64,000 nt of DNA from Thamnaconus septentrionalis (taxonomy: Eukaryota > Chordata > Actinopteri > Tetraodontiformes > Monacanthidae), in the NCBI GenBank assembly GCA_009823395.1, contig CM020506.1, forward strand, positions 919,501 through 983,500. Reading direction: 5' to 3'. Positions 52,101 through 63,422 of the stretch are shown here, one piece after another (the stretch's first letter is position 1; the number at the start of each line of letters is the position of its first letter). Below the pieces are notes generated by a model, which saw only the letters and a list, made by a program, of their open reading frames with translations, had not been told where the DNA came from and did no database searches. The position numbers and the translations under genes were made by a program.

Positions 52101-55100
52101 GAAAGGGCCTCACCAAAAGTCGTAACATTGCCCAGATCAAACCGTACAACTTTTTTTTTCCACACTGCTGTGCTTCTGCTTTGATTCTTCAATGTTAAGG
52201 GCTAAAGAACTTCAAGACGAACTTGCTTCAAATAATGAGGAGCTTCAAAGGAAAAACACACTTCTACGTAATACTCATATTGTTGGCTGTGTAATTATTT
52301 TTAACTTTCACATCGCAAAGATGACATTTTCTATTGATAACAGAAGAGGCCTTGGAGCAGAGCGCACAGAAGAATGAGCAGATGAAAAATCTTAGAGATG
52401 ATTTGGTAAGATAATTATTAACCCTCCTGGTGGTTCTGATCCCCTGCACATCTGCTATGAGTTTTGTCTAAACCCTGCACAAGGTAACCGGATGATTTTG
52501 GTTTGTTTTTATCTAAAGGACCAAAAATGCCAATCTGTGGAATCTATGAAGGTTAAGCATGATGTTGCTGAAGCCAGACTGGCAGAGCTCACAGCTGAGC
52601 TTTTGACAATAACAGAGGAAGCCCAGTTTGTGAAGGTGTCGACAACTGCTGCGTCATTTCAAATTGAAAAAATGAAGTTGCATAATTTATGCCTGATATA
52701 TATGACGTGTGTTATTCACATACATATATTATTATTTTTTTATCAATACAGAATGAAGCGGAGACTGCCTTAGCTGAAAACAATGCACTGAAGACAGCTT
52801 GTCAAGCAGCTGAAAAAGCAAAGGAGGAATCAAGAGAAAAGTCCACGATGGCAGAGGTCTCAGATTTTGATTGAAATTTACAGTCCCACACCAACTGTTC
52901 CCTGCCTTTTAATAGACATCTTGGGTTGCAAGGTATGTAAAACGTGGCTGTCTGCACTAGATCAAAGTGCAGGAGTTGGAGGGACAACTGTGGAGTGAAA
53001 AGCAGAAAAACAGTGAGCACACTCGTCAGATGGAGGAACTGAGAAGACACGTCACACAATACGAGTACGTGGATGAAGCCCTGTCCATTATAGTTGTAGC
53101 ACATATAGTTGAATGTCTAATATGATGGAATGCAAGTGATATATCTAGTATATCTTAAGTATACGTCTGACTTTTTTGTAATTTTAAGAGAAAAATACAA
53201 AGAGCTGTTATCCAGCTTTAATGAGCTGCAGTCTGAGATGGCCGGTCTTCAGCAGCTGGTAGAGAGTGGATCTTTAAATGCCAAAACCATTGAGGCAGAC
53301 TTTAAGGTTTGAGTGATCCAATGAAATTTGAGTCATCCTTTCTACACAATCTGCAACAATAGTTGATTGTTCTCACAATACCGTTACAAATCATTTTGTC
53401 CAATAAGGAGTCTGAGGAAAAAGCCTTCAAACTGAGAAGTGAAATTCAGAAGCTGGAAAATGAAAACCAGAGATTAAGGTTAGTATAAAGTTTACACAGC
53501 TGAAGTAGATTTACAGTGCGCCTGTTTTGGAAAGTAAACTTTTCTCTTTACATTAATTAGGAATGAAGTTGGCTCCATTACAACTGCAGTCCAAGAGAAA
53601 TCTCTAAAAATAGAGAAGCTGGAGAAAGATATGGAAGAAAACGTAATTACAATTAAACCATTCATAAAAAAAAAAAAATAGTGCTACACAAATATCCTCT
53701 TTTGAAGGAGTCCATTGTTGCTTTTCAGTTTGAGCGTCTGGAGAATGAAATCAGAGGGAAAGAAAAACAGATAGCAGCCGCCGATACAAAAGTGATTACA
53801 AAATCTGAATTTGACAATGCTGCTGTATTTATTGATTGTGTGGAAATGAATTGCAATTCTTTGTTTACTAGCTGTGTTTCCTCGGGAAAAAGTTTGATAT
53901 GAAAATAAGAGTCCAGGCAGAGTACCAAAAGGAGGTGAGTCCAATAGAAAGGGACTCTGCATCCTCAGGGAACTGTTCGTTTAGTTTGTAACAACATATT
54001 TCCAGAACAAAGTGCTGAAGAAACAACTGATGAAACAAACATCAAAATCAAGTCATCTGGAGATTGAGGTATGATGACAATCAATAATAAAATAAAAACA
54101 TTTACTAACAAAGTGAAAACCCTGAATGAGGTCTGTTTGTCTTAAGATCGACAGTCTCCAAGAGGAGGTTCAGAACCTCAGAAGACTCAACGAGGAGAAC
54201 CATGTCAAACTCTCCAAAGATCTGGACTCCAAGTCTCAAGTCGTTGCGGAGCTCAGCGAAAAGGTCGCCGCCATTGTTCGAAACAAACAGGTCGCACTTT
54301 TTAAAGCTCCTTTTTGGGTCCGACACATAAGAGCGAAAGCTTCGTCGACAACAGGTGGAGCGGCTCAGGTGGACCGAAGCCGAAGCCGTCAAAAACAAGG
54401 ACGAGATGGAGCTCAAGTGTCAACACAAGATCGCAGACATGGTGGCGCTGATGGAAAAGCACAAGGTCGGCTCGCCGTTCATACGCTGACGTTGTCCATC
54501 TGAACAACGTAGTAGCGACTTCTGTTGTTGTTTTTCTCTCTTCCAGAACCAGTATGATCGGATCGTCCAAGGTAAGGAAGCGCAGCTCAGCGAGAACAAG
54601 AAGAGAGAGACGGAGGCTGCTGCACACCTGCAGTCGGTGGTACGGTGCCGACAGACCAGCGCAAGTTTTAGCCAATGGTTCAGTGATCAATTGCTGCACT
54701 TAACCGCACACACCCGACGTTTTTAACCAGGTGAGAGATCTCGACAAGCATAACTCTGACAGTGACAAGCTGAAGCAGCAGCTGAAGAAAGAAGTGGCAG
54801 AGAAGGTTAGTCCTTGTTTGAATCGGCCCAATTCTGGGCGTTCCGACCCAAAGAGGTTTGAACTGTCACCTGCTGAAACCACTTTATTGTTGAACGCTAT
54901 CAGGAGAACCTGCAGAAGGAATTAACCGACTTGAAGAAGGACATGTCATCAATGAAAGCCAATCTGGCGTCGGATACAAACAGGAAGCAGGTACATAATC
55001 ACTCTCGCCAAGAAGCTACCTTGAATTGTGTGATGTTTTTCTTGACACGCCTGTCGCTTCCTCTCCAAATGTTCAGTTGGCCACTCCCAGCTACGTGCCG

Positions 55101-56404
55101 AGGAGACCCTCGGAGACACCAGGGTCGTCCAAGATGCATGTGTTTGAACTGTCCAAGACCAAAAGAACGCCCTCACTTAGCAGAGGAGGAGGAGCCACCA
55201 AAACTGGGAAGACACCTGTGAGTTTAATTTGGGAGATTCTAATTTGATCAGCACTAAAAGCGCTCGACAACTGATGGATTTGGACCAGTTTTTAATCCCT
55301 GTTTCCTCATTAAGTTTACTTTAAATTCCGCTATTTCACGGTCAAGTGGAATTGTTGTTTGTGTGTTTTCTTGTGTCAGTAGTTGTACTTGATTGAAACA
55401 CAAACCACCTATTTGTTGACACCAATCGTGAAGTATAATTATGAACTAATTTAATACAATAAATCTATAAGCATTAATTATTTCTACAATATGTTGTAAT
55501 GCTCTTTGTTTAGGAATGTGACGCCTGTCCGAAAACTGTCCAATCCCGACGTGGAATTACACAAAACAGCAAGGTGGACAAATACGTTTGTAAAATTATT
55601 TATAATTGCATCATAATCTCTGTACATAAACTGATTAAATGGATTTAGATTGTGTGATTTCATTTGTGATTCATGTAGTTCATGAATACATAACATTTCA
55701 GTCAATTTTGTCTGCCGTTGTCTCGTCGTTGCAGGGATACCCAAACTCTCCAAAGTCTTCTGAAAGAGGGCTGAGTGGAATAGCAAAGATCAGAGTAAGC
55801 TTTTACTTTGTCTTCTCGTCCCTTCTTTCCCCCAAAATAAACGGTGAAGGCTTTCGTTGACATGTACTCTGATATGAACGCCAGTCTTACAGAATAAAAA
55901 CGCCTCCTTCTGATGTCGGCGCGCGCTGGAATAAGACCGCCGTAGAGCTGGACAGCAAGTCTGACAGCTCTGATCTGAGCGATATCATGGTGAGCGTGTT
56001 TTATCCGTGAGTCCCGAGCCAGAAGTGTCGGCCGTTAAAAGCAGAGTTGGTTCTGCGTGAAATACCAAAGAAGGTGATGGTGATCTTTCCTCACAGAGTT
56101 TTGCAGGTGCACGTACACCTCATCCCTCCGTCTCACACTGCCAGCTGAACCTCTCGCAGAAGGTAGAACGTGGCCATGTTTGATGATGACGACGGGTTGA
56201 AGAAAAGAAAAATATGCCGACCAAAAACGTGAATTTACATTTGTATACACAATTTTTTTTCAGAGCAAAACCCCCATCGGTCAGAAGTCACCGAGAAACT
56301 CCTTGAAGCTCACCGCAATGAAACGAATGAGAGACGCCGGCTGGGCTGCTGTTATCGGCCAGGACAAAAAGAAGAAGAGAGTCAACGACAAAATCTTTGC
56401 ATGA
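49126..56404 (+). CDS. sycp1: Synaptonemal complex protein 1, transverse filament protein
   Basis: Builds the transverse filaments that hold homologous chromosomes together in meiotic prophase. I join 34 coding exons in frame to 1050 residues (human: 976): 49126-49254, 49713-49800, 49914-49954, 50038-50202, 50314-50381, 50514-50587, 50683-50741, 50814-50880, 51282-51355, 51450-51558, 51732-51826, 51914-52098, 52200-52267, 52344-52405, 52519-52635, 52752-52856, 52961-53064, 53189-53306, 53408-53478, 53561-53642, 53729-53791, 53872-53934, 54006-54068, 54147-54290, 54355-54465, 54547-54639, 54731-54805, 54904-54990, 55077-55217, 55514-55573, 55735-55794, 55885-55989, 56097-56162, 56264-56404. 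The N-terminus has LLVPPR and SSQVSAVRPQ; then RKAIQELQFGNE, EREETHHV and ADMVALMEKHKNQYDRI match SYCP1. Residues about 90-860 are coiled coil, followed by a basic, Ser/Pro-rich DNA-binding-type tail ending near MRDAGWAAVIGQDKKKKR. The end of the exon at 54147 could instead be 54263. Confidence 0.93.
49368..49675. mobile_element. 292-bp hAT-type MITE inside a sycp1 intron
   Basis: The element spans 49376-49667. Its left end CAGGCATGGGCAAACTATGG is paired with an inverted right end, CAGTGGTGGACAAACTTTTT on the minus strand. The flanks ATCTAAAC at 49368-49375 and 49668-49675 are a perfect 8-bp target duplication. No transposase frame. It sits in the intron after the first coding exon, with no effect on the reading frame. 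Confidence 0.9.
50996..51211. repeat. Degenerate TTAGG-rich repeat and GATA/GACA microsatellite in a sycp1 intron
   Basis: The intron 50881-51281 has a stretch of imperfect GGGTTAGG-like units up to about 51090. A CAGA/GATA/GATG tetranucleotide repeat follows at 51172-51211. The first part resembles interstitial telomere-like or MITE sequence but is too degenerate to assign. Confidence 0.6.
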
Positions 56405-56714
56405 ATTGATCTGCTGAACTCACACAGTCTGTAATATCAACTCTGTTCCACAAGTATAGGTGTTTATGTTAAAGAAGCTTGCTAGTCAGTCATGTCAGAC
56501 CAGGCTGTTTTTTTCTCTGTAATTCACAAAAGGTGGAGGGATTTTCAGTTTTGGTCAATTCATAGTTACTATTTAAAATACTTCTGGAAAATGCAGGTGC
56601 CCTGTTGTGTCTCATGCTTAAGCTTTCCTTTCCATTAACTATTGTGTTGTTCATCATTGCTGTTGCAATAGATATGTATCAGGTTTATATAAGACCATTG
56701 GTAAATGTGAGAGT

Positions 56715-56720
56715 AATAAA
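56715..56720 (+). other. Polyadenylation signal AATAAA of sycp1
   Basis: Canonical hexamer about 310 bases after the stop codon and about 150 bases before the stop codon of the oppositely oriented next gene, so the two 3' UTRs are close and may overlap. Confidence 0.65.
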
Positions 56721-56866
56721 ATGTTAGAACCGTTCCTTATTCACAGCTGCGGTCTGTTTTCTTTCACACTGCTGCTTCCTACAAGATTTCACTCTTCCAT
56801 TTTTGTCCATGTCCATTTTGATGTCAGAGCAACAACAACAACAACAGCAAGCTGTGACGCCTTCCT

Positions 56867-58498
56867 TCAGCTATAAAACTCCAGACGGTATTCATTTTGG
56901 TCGTCTGAAGGTGCGGGCAAATTGTCGTATATCGGGTGGGGGTCATAAAGTCCTCCGGAAATGACCAGGGTGTCGTCGTCGTCGTTCACAAATGTTCCTG
57001 TTGGTGAAGCAACGCACGGATTTTAAAAGCACATTTTTACAACATGTTGGCGTAAAGGATGCTGTCAAATCAAAGCTTCTTACTCATGTCCTCGGACTCG
57101 TCGAGGGGCTGGTGCCTGAACTGCCTCCTGTGTTGACATTTGCAAAGTATGCAGACGGACAGCACCACCAGCACCACGCCGAGAGTGACGCTGAGGCCGA
57201 TGGTGATGTACTTCTCCGAACCGATTAGCCTCGACGCTGTCAGCACAGGAGGAAACCAACCAACGTACAAAAACCATTACAAATTGAGTTTGTGTCTTCT
57301 TTCGGTTTAGTTTTGGTTAAGTGGGTCTCAACCGGTGGAGTGTCGGGACCCACATTTTTTCCTTACCATGAAGTTGCGACCCAAATTTATTTCACAGCAC
57401 TCAAATTTATTCCGTAAAACTAGCTCACTTGCTCACTTTCTATCATCTCTAGTAAAGAAATTTTTGAATTGAATTCAGTGTCCTGCAAAATAAGTGCCCA
57501 ATATTTTCCCTATTAATATACATATGTGGGTGTATTTTTTTTTTAAATGACCATTTTTAAAAAAAAAAGAGGGAAACTGCCCATGAAGCCACAACCCAAT
57601 CAAATTAGCTCTGACCAGCCACATGAGAAAGCTTGTTTAGATTAGTTTATGTTGAATGAAAAAATAATCACACAGGAATGGAAAGGCATACAAAAGAAAT
57701 TACAAAAACATGAAAAACAAAAATAACACTTCATCGGAAAAGTGACAACACACAACGGGCAGCGGTGAGAAACGGAACAGAGGCTTTGGTTTTCTCACCT
57801 TCTGTCGTCCCATTCGGTGACAGCGAGGCGGCGCTGACGGTGTGAGATGAGCTCGCCGGGTTCACCGTGGTAGCTGACGTGCTGCCGGTGTCGCCCCCTG
57901 TGGCGGGCGTTGCTGTCGTCGTGAGTTCGGTCTGGGTCGTGACCTCAGAGGCTGTCGCGGTCGGCGACAGCGCGCTGCTCGTCAGGGAGGTGGTGGGGGC
58001 CGTGGACGAGGACGTCTGGGAGGTGCTGGTGCTCTCCGTCACGGCCGGCGAGGTCATCGTGGACGCTTCAGTGCTCTCCGTCATGGCCGGAGCGGTCATC
58101 GTGGACGAGGACGTCAGGGAGGTGGTGGGGGCCGTGGACGAGGACGTCTGGGAGGTGCTGGTGCTCTCCGTCATGGCCGGCGAGGTCATCGTGGACGCTT
58201 CAGTGCTCTCCGTCATGGCCGGAGCGGTCATCGTGGACGAGGACGTCTGGGAGGTGCTGGTGCTCTCCGTCATGGCCGGAGCGGTCATCGTGGACGCTTC
58301 AGTGCTTCCCGTCGTGCCTGTGGTCAGGTGTGTGTCGGGAGTCGAGTCTGGGCTGGTACTGCCGGGAATTGTCTCATTTTCCGTGACTGTTGGCAGGTCC
58401 GAGGTGCTTGTTAGTGCACTCGTCGGGATCAAAGTCGTCGAGAGTGCCGAAGAGAAAGCCAGCAGGCAACACGCCAGAGTCGCAAAGGTGGGCGCCAT
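56867..58498 (-). CDS. Mucin-like single-pass membrane protein, unnamed
   Basis: Three coding exons on the minus strand: 58498-57799, 57236-57084 and 56997-56867. They join with phase-1 introns to 327 residues. The ATG at 58498 has a strong context (ACCATGG) and opens a signal peptide, MAPTFATLACCLLAFSSALS. A Ser/Thr-rich ectodomain follows, with five units of the type TMTAPAMTEST and N-glycosylation sequons NET and NGT. A membrane segment lies at about 243-264 (YITIGLSVTLGVVLVVLSVC). The cytoplasmic tail of about 63 residues starts CKCQHRRQF and contains DDDDTLVISGGLYDPHPIYD, with Tyr-based motifs such as YDNL. The layout is that of small O-glycosylated surface mucins or sialomucins. I do not recognise the family; the tail is the part to search. 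It is tail to tail with sycp1. Confidence 0.8.
57310..57610. mobile_element. Possible hAT-like remnant in an intron of the mucin-like gene
   Basis: GTGGGTCTCAACCGGTGGAG and GTCGGGACCCAC, followed by GTTGCGACCCAAATTT, resemble the ends of some hAT elements. No matching right end or target duplication was found. The rest of the intron up to 57798 is AT-rich with no frame. Confidence 0.3.
57799..58498 (-). repeat. Coding minisatellite of the mucin domain
   Basis: Within this exon, roughly 57990-58300, units of about 42-57 bases that encode TMT(A/S)PA(M/V)TEST occur five times. They are grouped into a longer unit of about 132 bases that occurs twice. Low divergence between units suggests recent unequal exchange and likely length variation between individuals. 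The opposite strand is open for 270 codons only because of this composition. Confidence 0.85.
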
Positions 58499-58720
58499 GG
58501 TCCTGTTGTTAGACACCAAGCAGGCAGGAAGACGTTTAAAACAACATCGCCTAATGCTCTTCGTCCAACACCTGTCACGGGAAAACTCAGACTCACCTCA
58601 TTTCGAATCAGAAACCTATGGCATTTTTCTCCCCCGTCACAGCCGACTGAACCTGCTCTCGGCCTGCTGGAGGACCTGAGAGGGCCAAAGGTCTCAGCTG
58701 TTTGTTCACTGGTGGGGGCG
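58499..58720 (-). promoter_or_regulatory. 5' end of the mucin-like gene
   Basis: On the minus strand an acceptor (CTAACAACAG) lies at 58503, just before the start codon. Upstream a donor ATGAG|GTGAGT ends a probable noncoding exon at 58597. The exon start is not visible, but the promoter must be within the few hundred bases before the slc5a8-like 3' end. Confidence 0.45.
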
Positions 58721-59034
58721 GACCAGCCCTGGCACTGTTGGTTACCAGGGAGACTGTGGGCAGAGCTGGTCGCCTTACCCCAATCAAAGCTCTGTGTTAT
58801 TTTGTCTTTGTGTGCCCAGGCCACTCCTTGCTCTGTTCAAATAGCTTTTTACAGCCCAGTGCCGAAGGGCTGTAAAGGAGGAGGAGACGGAGGAGGAGGA
58901 AGCACGCTGCCAAAGTCTAATCAGAACTGTAAATGTATCTTTCCTGTCAGACTCTGTTCTCTGAACTTGAGCCGCTCCACCTGTTGTCCAGAGGACCTTG
59001 AAACACGACAGTTCACGTTTGTAACAAAACTACT
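58721..59034. other. Short intergenic stretch
   Basis: Between the presumed 5' end of the mucin-like gene and the 3' end of the SLC5A8-like gene. GC-rich with GGAGGA repeats near 58878-58900. No frame with support. Confidence 0.4.
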
Positions 59035-59040
59035 TTTATT
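59035..59040 (-). other. Polyadenylation signal of the SLC5A8-like gene
   Basis: TTTATT on the plus strand is AATAAA on the minus strand, about 690 bases after the stop codon. The sequence between, AT-rich with no frame, would be the 3' UTR. Confidence 0.5.
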
Positions 59041-59729
59041 ATTGTTAGCGAGGAGAATTTGTGACTCATTCACACAAGCAGTTCATACAGCGTGCAAATT
59101 CCACATGAAATAATAAAACGACACACACGGACTTTGAAAACACACCTGGGTGGTAACTTCAAAACTGTGGTGTTATCATACGCAGTGTTCCAGTGGGAGA
59201 TAAAGGCAGAGGCGCACCTCTCAGAGACGACAATTGAACACAAGGCTGTGAAAGTTGTCTGAGAGCAGGAAGTGCAATGGATTAAATGATTTTGTCACTC
59301 TGGAAGTTTATCCTCATTGTTTGACAGGAGAACGAGTCAACACACACACACGTGATTAAAGTGCTGTAACGTAAAATGTTGCCTGCGACTATTTGAATGC
59401 AGTGAAGTTATTTTGTGTGTTAAAGAATGAAAGCGGCAAAATATGCTAGGCTATAGGAGTGGAGTTGAAGTGTTGATGGTATTCACAGTTTTTTTCTTCA
59501 TGATCTCAATTTAAACAACACAATTCAGAGCAGCATACACTGCACACGCAAAGGCATCAATTACAAATAGTACTTTCTCTTTTTTCAGTGCTTTACTGTG
59601 ATGCAGCAGCAGTCATGGACTAACAATGAGTTCCATATGGCAATAATAATAACAACAATAATACAAAAAACAAAAGAAATCATGGGCAGGACTACTGGAA
59701 CGACAGGGATGGAGATCTTTCGGGAGGTT

Positions 59730-62700
59730 TTATAGTTTGGTGATGGTAACGCCTTTGGTCGCCAAGTCGTCATCTGTGAACGTTGGGTTGTCGCTTCCAT
59801 TTTCATAGCGTGGCGGTATTTTCTCCTCCATCTGCGAAGCCTGCAGAAGAAAATAAAGACATTTCACCCTCACACATCGCGTACACACTGTTGACGGTCC
59901 TCAGTTGGGATCACAGCGCTACGGACTCGCTGAAGTCTCGCCCAGACGTCAAACAAAACGTTTTACCTCTGATTTTGCTCTCCCGCTGAAGCAGATCAGG
60001 TCGCTCTTTCTCACAAACAGATCAGAGCGGAGCCTCTTCTGCTTGCACCCGCCTGAAAAAAAGAGAGGAAAAGCAAGTTCGTCCTGGACGGGGTTTCGAA
60101 GCCTTGTTTCAACGGGTCTCCGCTGTGCAAGAAGTTCTTACCTGTGAGCGCGCTCACCAGCAGGCCACACACAATGGTGCACAGCATCCCCACCACGGAC
60201 AGGTAGAGGTAGGACAGGGAGTACCAGGAGTCTGCCAGGGACGGCCTGCCACTGATGTGCAAAGAAAATCAAATGTATTTGCACTTAACCGATTGTTTCT
60301 TCTTTAAAGGTCCAGTGTGTAATATTTGTTTTTTTATATTGATAAAAACGTATTATACTGCCCATAGAAAGTTTATATTTGCAGTACAAATAAAAGTACA
60401 TTTCTAAGGAAGCCTGGTCTGAACAATCCAGCCTGTCTGACAGCATTTTGTAATGAGGGTGACTGCTTGCATCTTCACATAAACCAGTTATGACATCAAA
60501 TCCTGAACATTACTTTTTAAACAAGAATACTCCTTTCACTTTTCTGCTGTGCAAATAACTTTTTTTTGTTGGCAAACCACTTTTGTAACATCCACCATCC
60601 TGGCTTCCCTGTGAAACAACACAGCTTTATGTTGTGCTCCCATCTCCTCACAAAGTGCAGAGAATAGCCGCGCTTTCAGGGGTCTTGCTTTGATGAAATT
60701 GACCACATCAACAACATCAGTCAGGCGACAACATGACATTTTCCACCTGCCACACGGGATGACGTTGAGCGTTGCGTGCGCTAAGTCACAATATCGCGCC
60801 AGTCGCGGCGTAGATCACGTACTGATGCAAAGGTGTTTGATGACCTTCTCTCAGCGCTGGAAAACTGTTCATTGTCCTCTGGCTTTTTTAGCTCGCAACA
60901 AAGAACAGTGGCCACCGCCGGACTCCTGAATTCTTCTTTTCGTCCCTGTCAAATATTTGTCCATGCTGTGTACCCGAGCAGCGTTTTTCTTAGCTACAAC
61001 CTACTCAACACTTTTTGTGAATTGTTCCGCCGTGGAAAAAGACTCAAGACTCACTCATTCTGAAATTCCGGAGGCGTCAGCAGAGTCGTCAGCGGAGCCT
61101 CCGTTGTGTTGACGTTGCTGCTGCAGTTGATTGTGGTGAGAGACAGAGGCCTGGTCTTTTCGGGGAGCGGCGGGTAAATCTGGGCTCCGATCCCCACCCA
61201 TAGGGTCAACGCCAGGCCCACGATCATTCCCGTCAGTGCGCCCTGCAGAGTAAATACAGCTACCGTCACTGAGCTTCTGGGTGAGTCTGAGTTGTGACAG
61301 GTGGAGGGAAAAAAAAGTACTGTGTTTATATGTGTGTATTTCCACCCACCGCTGAATTTGTCGTGCGGAATAGCATGCCTAGCAGGTAGAGGCCGAGGAG
61401 GGGTCCGCTGATCATCCCAAATATGGACAGAGCTGCCTTGAAGTAGAAATGGATCATTTTAGAAGTGAGGACTTGATGGTGCTGTCATGTTGGAAACGGC
61501 TCTGCAGAGGTTTACCTGCAAGACGCTGCCCAGCATCGAGGCAACCCCGGCCATCCCGATACACACGCCTCCATAGAACACACCTGCAAGGGAAAAGCTT
61601 TTTAGGTCTTCCTTCCTTCTCACGATGAGATTTCATGCAAAGATTAAAATGTAGGCTGCTTTGGTGCCTGACAGCTACATAGGTACCTTATTCCTTCAGA
61701 TAAGATTTGATAAGGAAAAAAAAAAAATGTGCAGAACGAGGTGCTTGCAAAGCACATATAGTCCACCAGTGGGCAGCATATATGCACCAAAAGGCCTTCA
61801 AATTCAGAATAGTTCTGGGTTTTACTCTGAATATTTTGCCAAATTTTTGAGGAAAAAAAAAGAATGAAAATTTGAAACATATGAAGCATGAATCATGGTT
61901 CAGGACTTACAGGGTCAATAAGATGACTCAGAAGATATTTTCTAACCTGCACAAGCATTCTGAAGTTTCACAATTTATTGTGTTGACACTGTGTGTCAAC
62001 ACAACAGAGACTAACGGTGACCATCAAAAACAAAGAGAAACACGTCACAGTCCAGCTGATTTTTGTGTTTCACGAATGATTTGGACCGCATGCATGCTAA
62101 CATGGACGCTAGTGCGTGGGCAACAGCAGGCTTCTGTTGTTTTGTTGTTGGATATGAATCCCTGTCTGTGAAACTCCAGACTGATTATGCAAACTAGAAA
62201 ATATCTTCAAAACCTTCATTAGATTAAAATTTTTGGATGTACTCGCCCTTTCAATTACATAAAGGAAAGATTAATTATCACCCAATAATAACTTACTTTT
62301 ATGCTGTGCTAAGCTAGTGCTTCGCGGTTGTGAACGCAAGATTCCCAAGAACCAGAATGAATGTCACAAAACTTACTCAGGCCCATGTTCAGCCATTTCT
62401 GCTTTTGATCACTGAGGCCTTTGAAATGAGGAACGATAAAGTCTTCCATTGTGACGGCCACAAGAGCATTGATGCTGGATGACACTGTGCTGGAAAAAGA
62501 AAGAACAAGATTTGTTCAAAGCGCAGATTAGCTCAAAGGTCAGTTTGTGTCTGCTACTGTCCACTGTTGTATCAACTCGTTGCGTCGTCCTTTGTATCTT
62601 ATCTGCTACAAAAGAAAAACGACAGTTTTCTCCCTCTTATGCTCTGGCCTCACCTCAGGGTGCCGCTGTAGGCAGCCGCCACAAACAAGCCAGGGATTCC

Positions 62701-63422
62701 AGGGTAGCTCGCCAGCATATCCATGACGAGGTAGGGCAGCAGCTGGTTCACATAGACAAACACTTTAGATTAGCGAGGCCTGGTTCGCTCGACTCACAGC
62801 GGCGCTTGAGAAACAGCCGGTAGCGTTTACCTCATCCGTGCTGTTCACATCCCCGTTTGAAAGAGGATCGCAGTTCTTATAAATGGAGTACATGGTGAGG
62901 CCAGAAAACACGGCCAGGCTCACAGTGACCCACAGGCCAACCATGTTCACATACAGAGACCTGAAGCATGAAAGACAGAAGCTTTGTCTCAATCGCTTTG
63001 TTCCACGAAGGGCGAACGAAAGCGGCAAACGGGCGCAGGTGTGCTCACATCTTTGCGTGTCCCAGGGTTTTGCAGGAGATGTAGCGCTGCACCTGCGACT
63101 GGTTGATGGAGTAGATGGACACCCACATGATGCTGCCGCCGACCACAATGGTCCAGAACGTGTGTCTCCGCAGAGGATCTGGGTCAAAGCTAAAGCCGAT
63201 GGTATATTAAAAAAACAAACATTTGACCCATTTGAGACAACAACGACAAAAGAACTGTCACACTTACTCAAACGCCTCCAGTCGGCCCCCTTCGCCCGCA
63301 TCTTCCCAGATCTTTGTCAAGCCGCCCTTCAAGACCGCTCCCCGAGCGATGACAGCCACAAAACCAGCCAGCATGATCACCATCTGTATGACGTCTGTCC
63401 AGATCACGGCTTTCAGGCCACC
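59730..63422 (-). CDS. slc5a8l: Sodium-coupled monocarboxylate transporter, SLC5A8 type, 3' part only
   Basis: Na+-coupled uptake of lactate, pyruvate, short-chain fatty acids and nicotinate at the apical membrane (known of SLC5A8). Eleven exons join in frame on the minus strand to the last 423 residues: 63422-63268, 63189-63049, 62960-62831, 62742-62654, 62489-62377, 61583-61516, 61436-61350, 61242-61055, 60245-60142, 60052-59967, 59840-59730. Landmarks shared with SLC5A8 are [53 protein letters not shown] and [12 protein letters not shown]. The C-terminus is TKL, like the TRL PDZ-binding end of human SLC5A8. The human protein has 610 residues, so about 185 N-terminal residues lie beyond the right edge. 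Slc5a12 is the main alternative; the a8-like paralogue is preferred from remembered text. Introns 61584-62376 and 63423-64000 show no further exon. Confidence 0.88.
60306..60540. mobile_element. Fragment of a common teleost MITE
   Basis: TTTAAAGGTCCAGTGTGTAA is the start of a MITE seen often in fish genomes, as I remember it. The other end was not identified, and the rest is AT-rich. It lies in an intron of the SLC5A8-like gene beside a hAT transposase remnant. Confidence 0.4.
60536..60930 (-). mobile_element. hAT transposase remnant in an intron of the SLC5A8-like gene
   Basis: 60618-60869 is about 97 percent identical and colinear, without gaps, to 24498-24749 in the 24-kb hAT element. On the minus strand it reads [20 protein letters not shown] and continues [17 protein letters not shown], which resembles hAT transposases and the host proteins derived from them (ZBED5, SCAND3, FAM200). 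It extends past the point where the 24-kb copy is deleted. Stops and a frame break make it nonfunctional. Ends and target duplication were not found. Confidence 0.75.

Noticed and set aside
57867..58679. Plus-strand open frame of about 270 codons
   Set aside because: It is the antisense of the mucin repeat exon; the Val/Asp/Ala-rich product only mirrors Thr/Ser codons.
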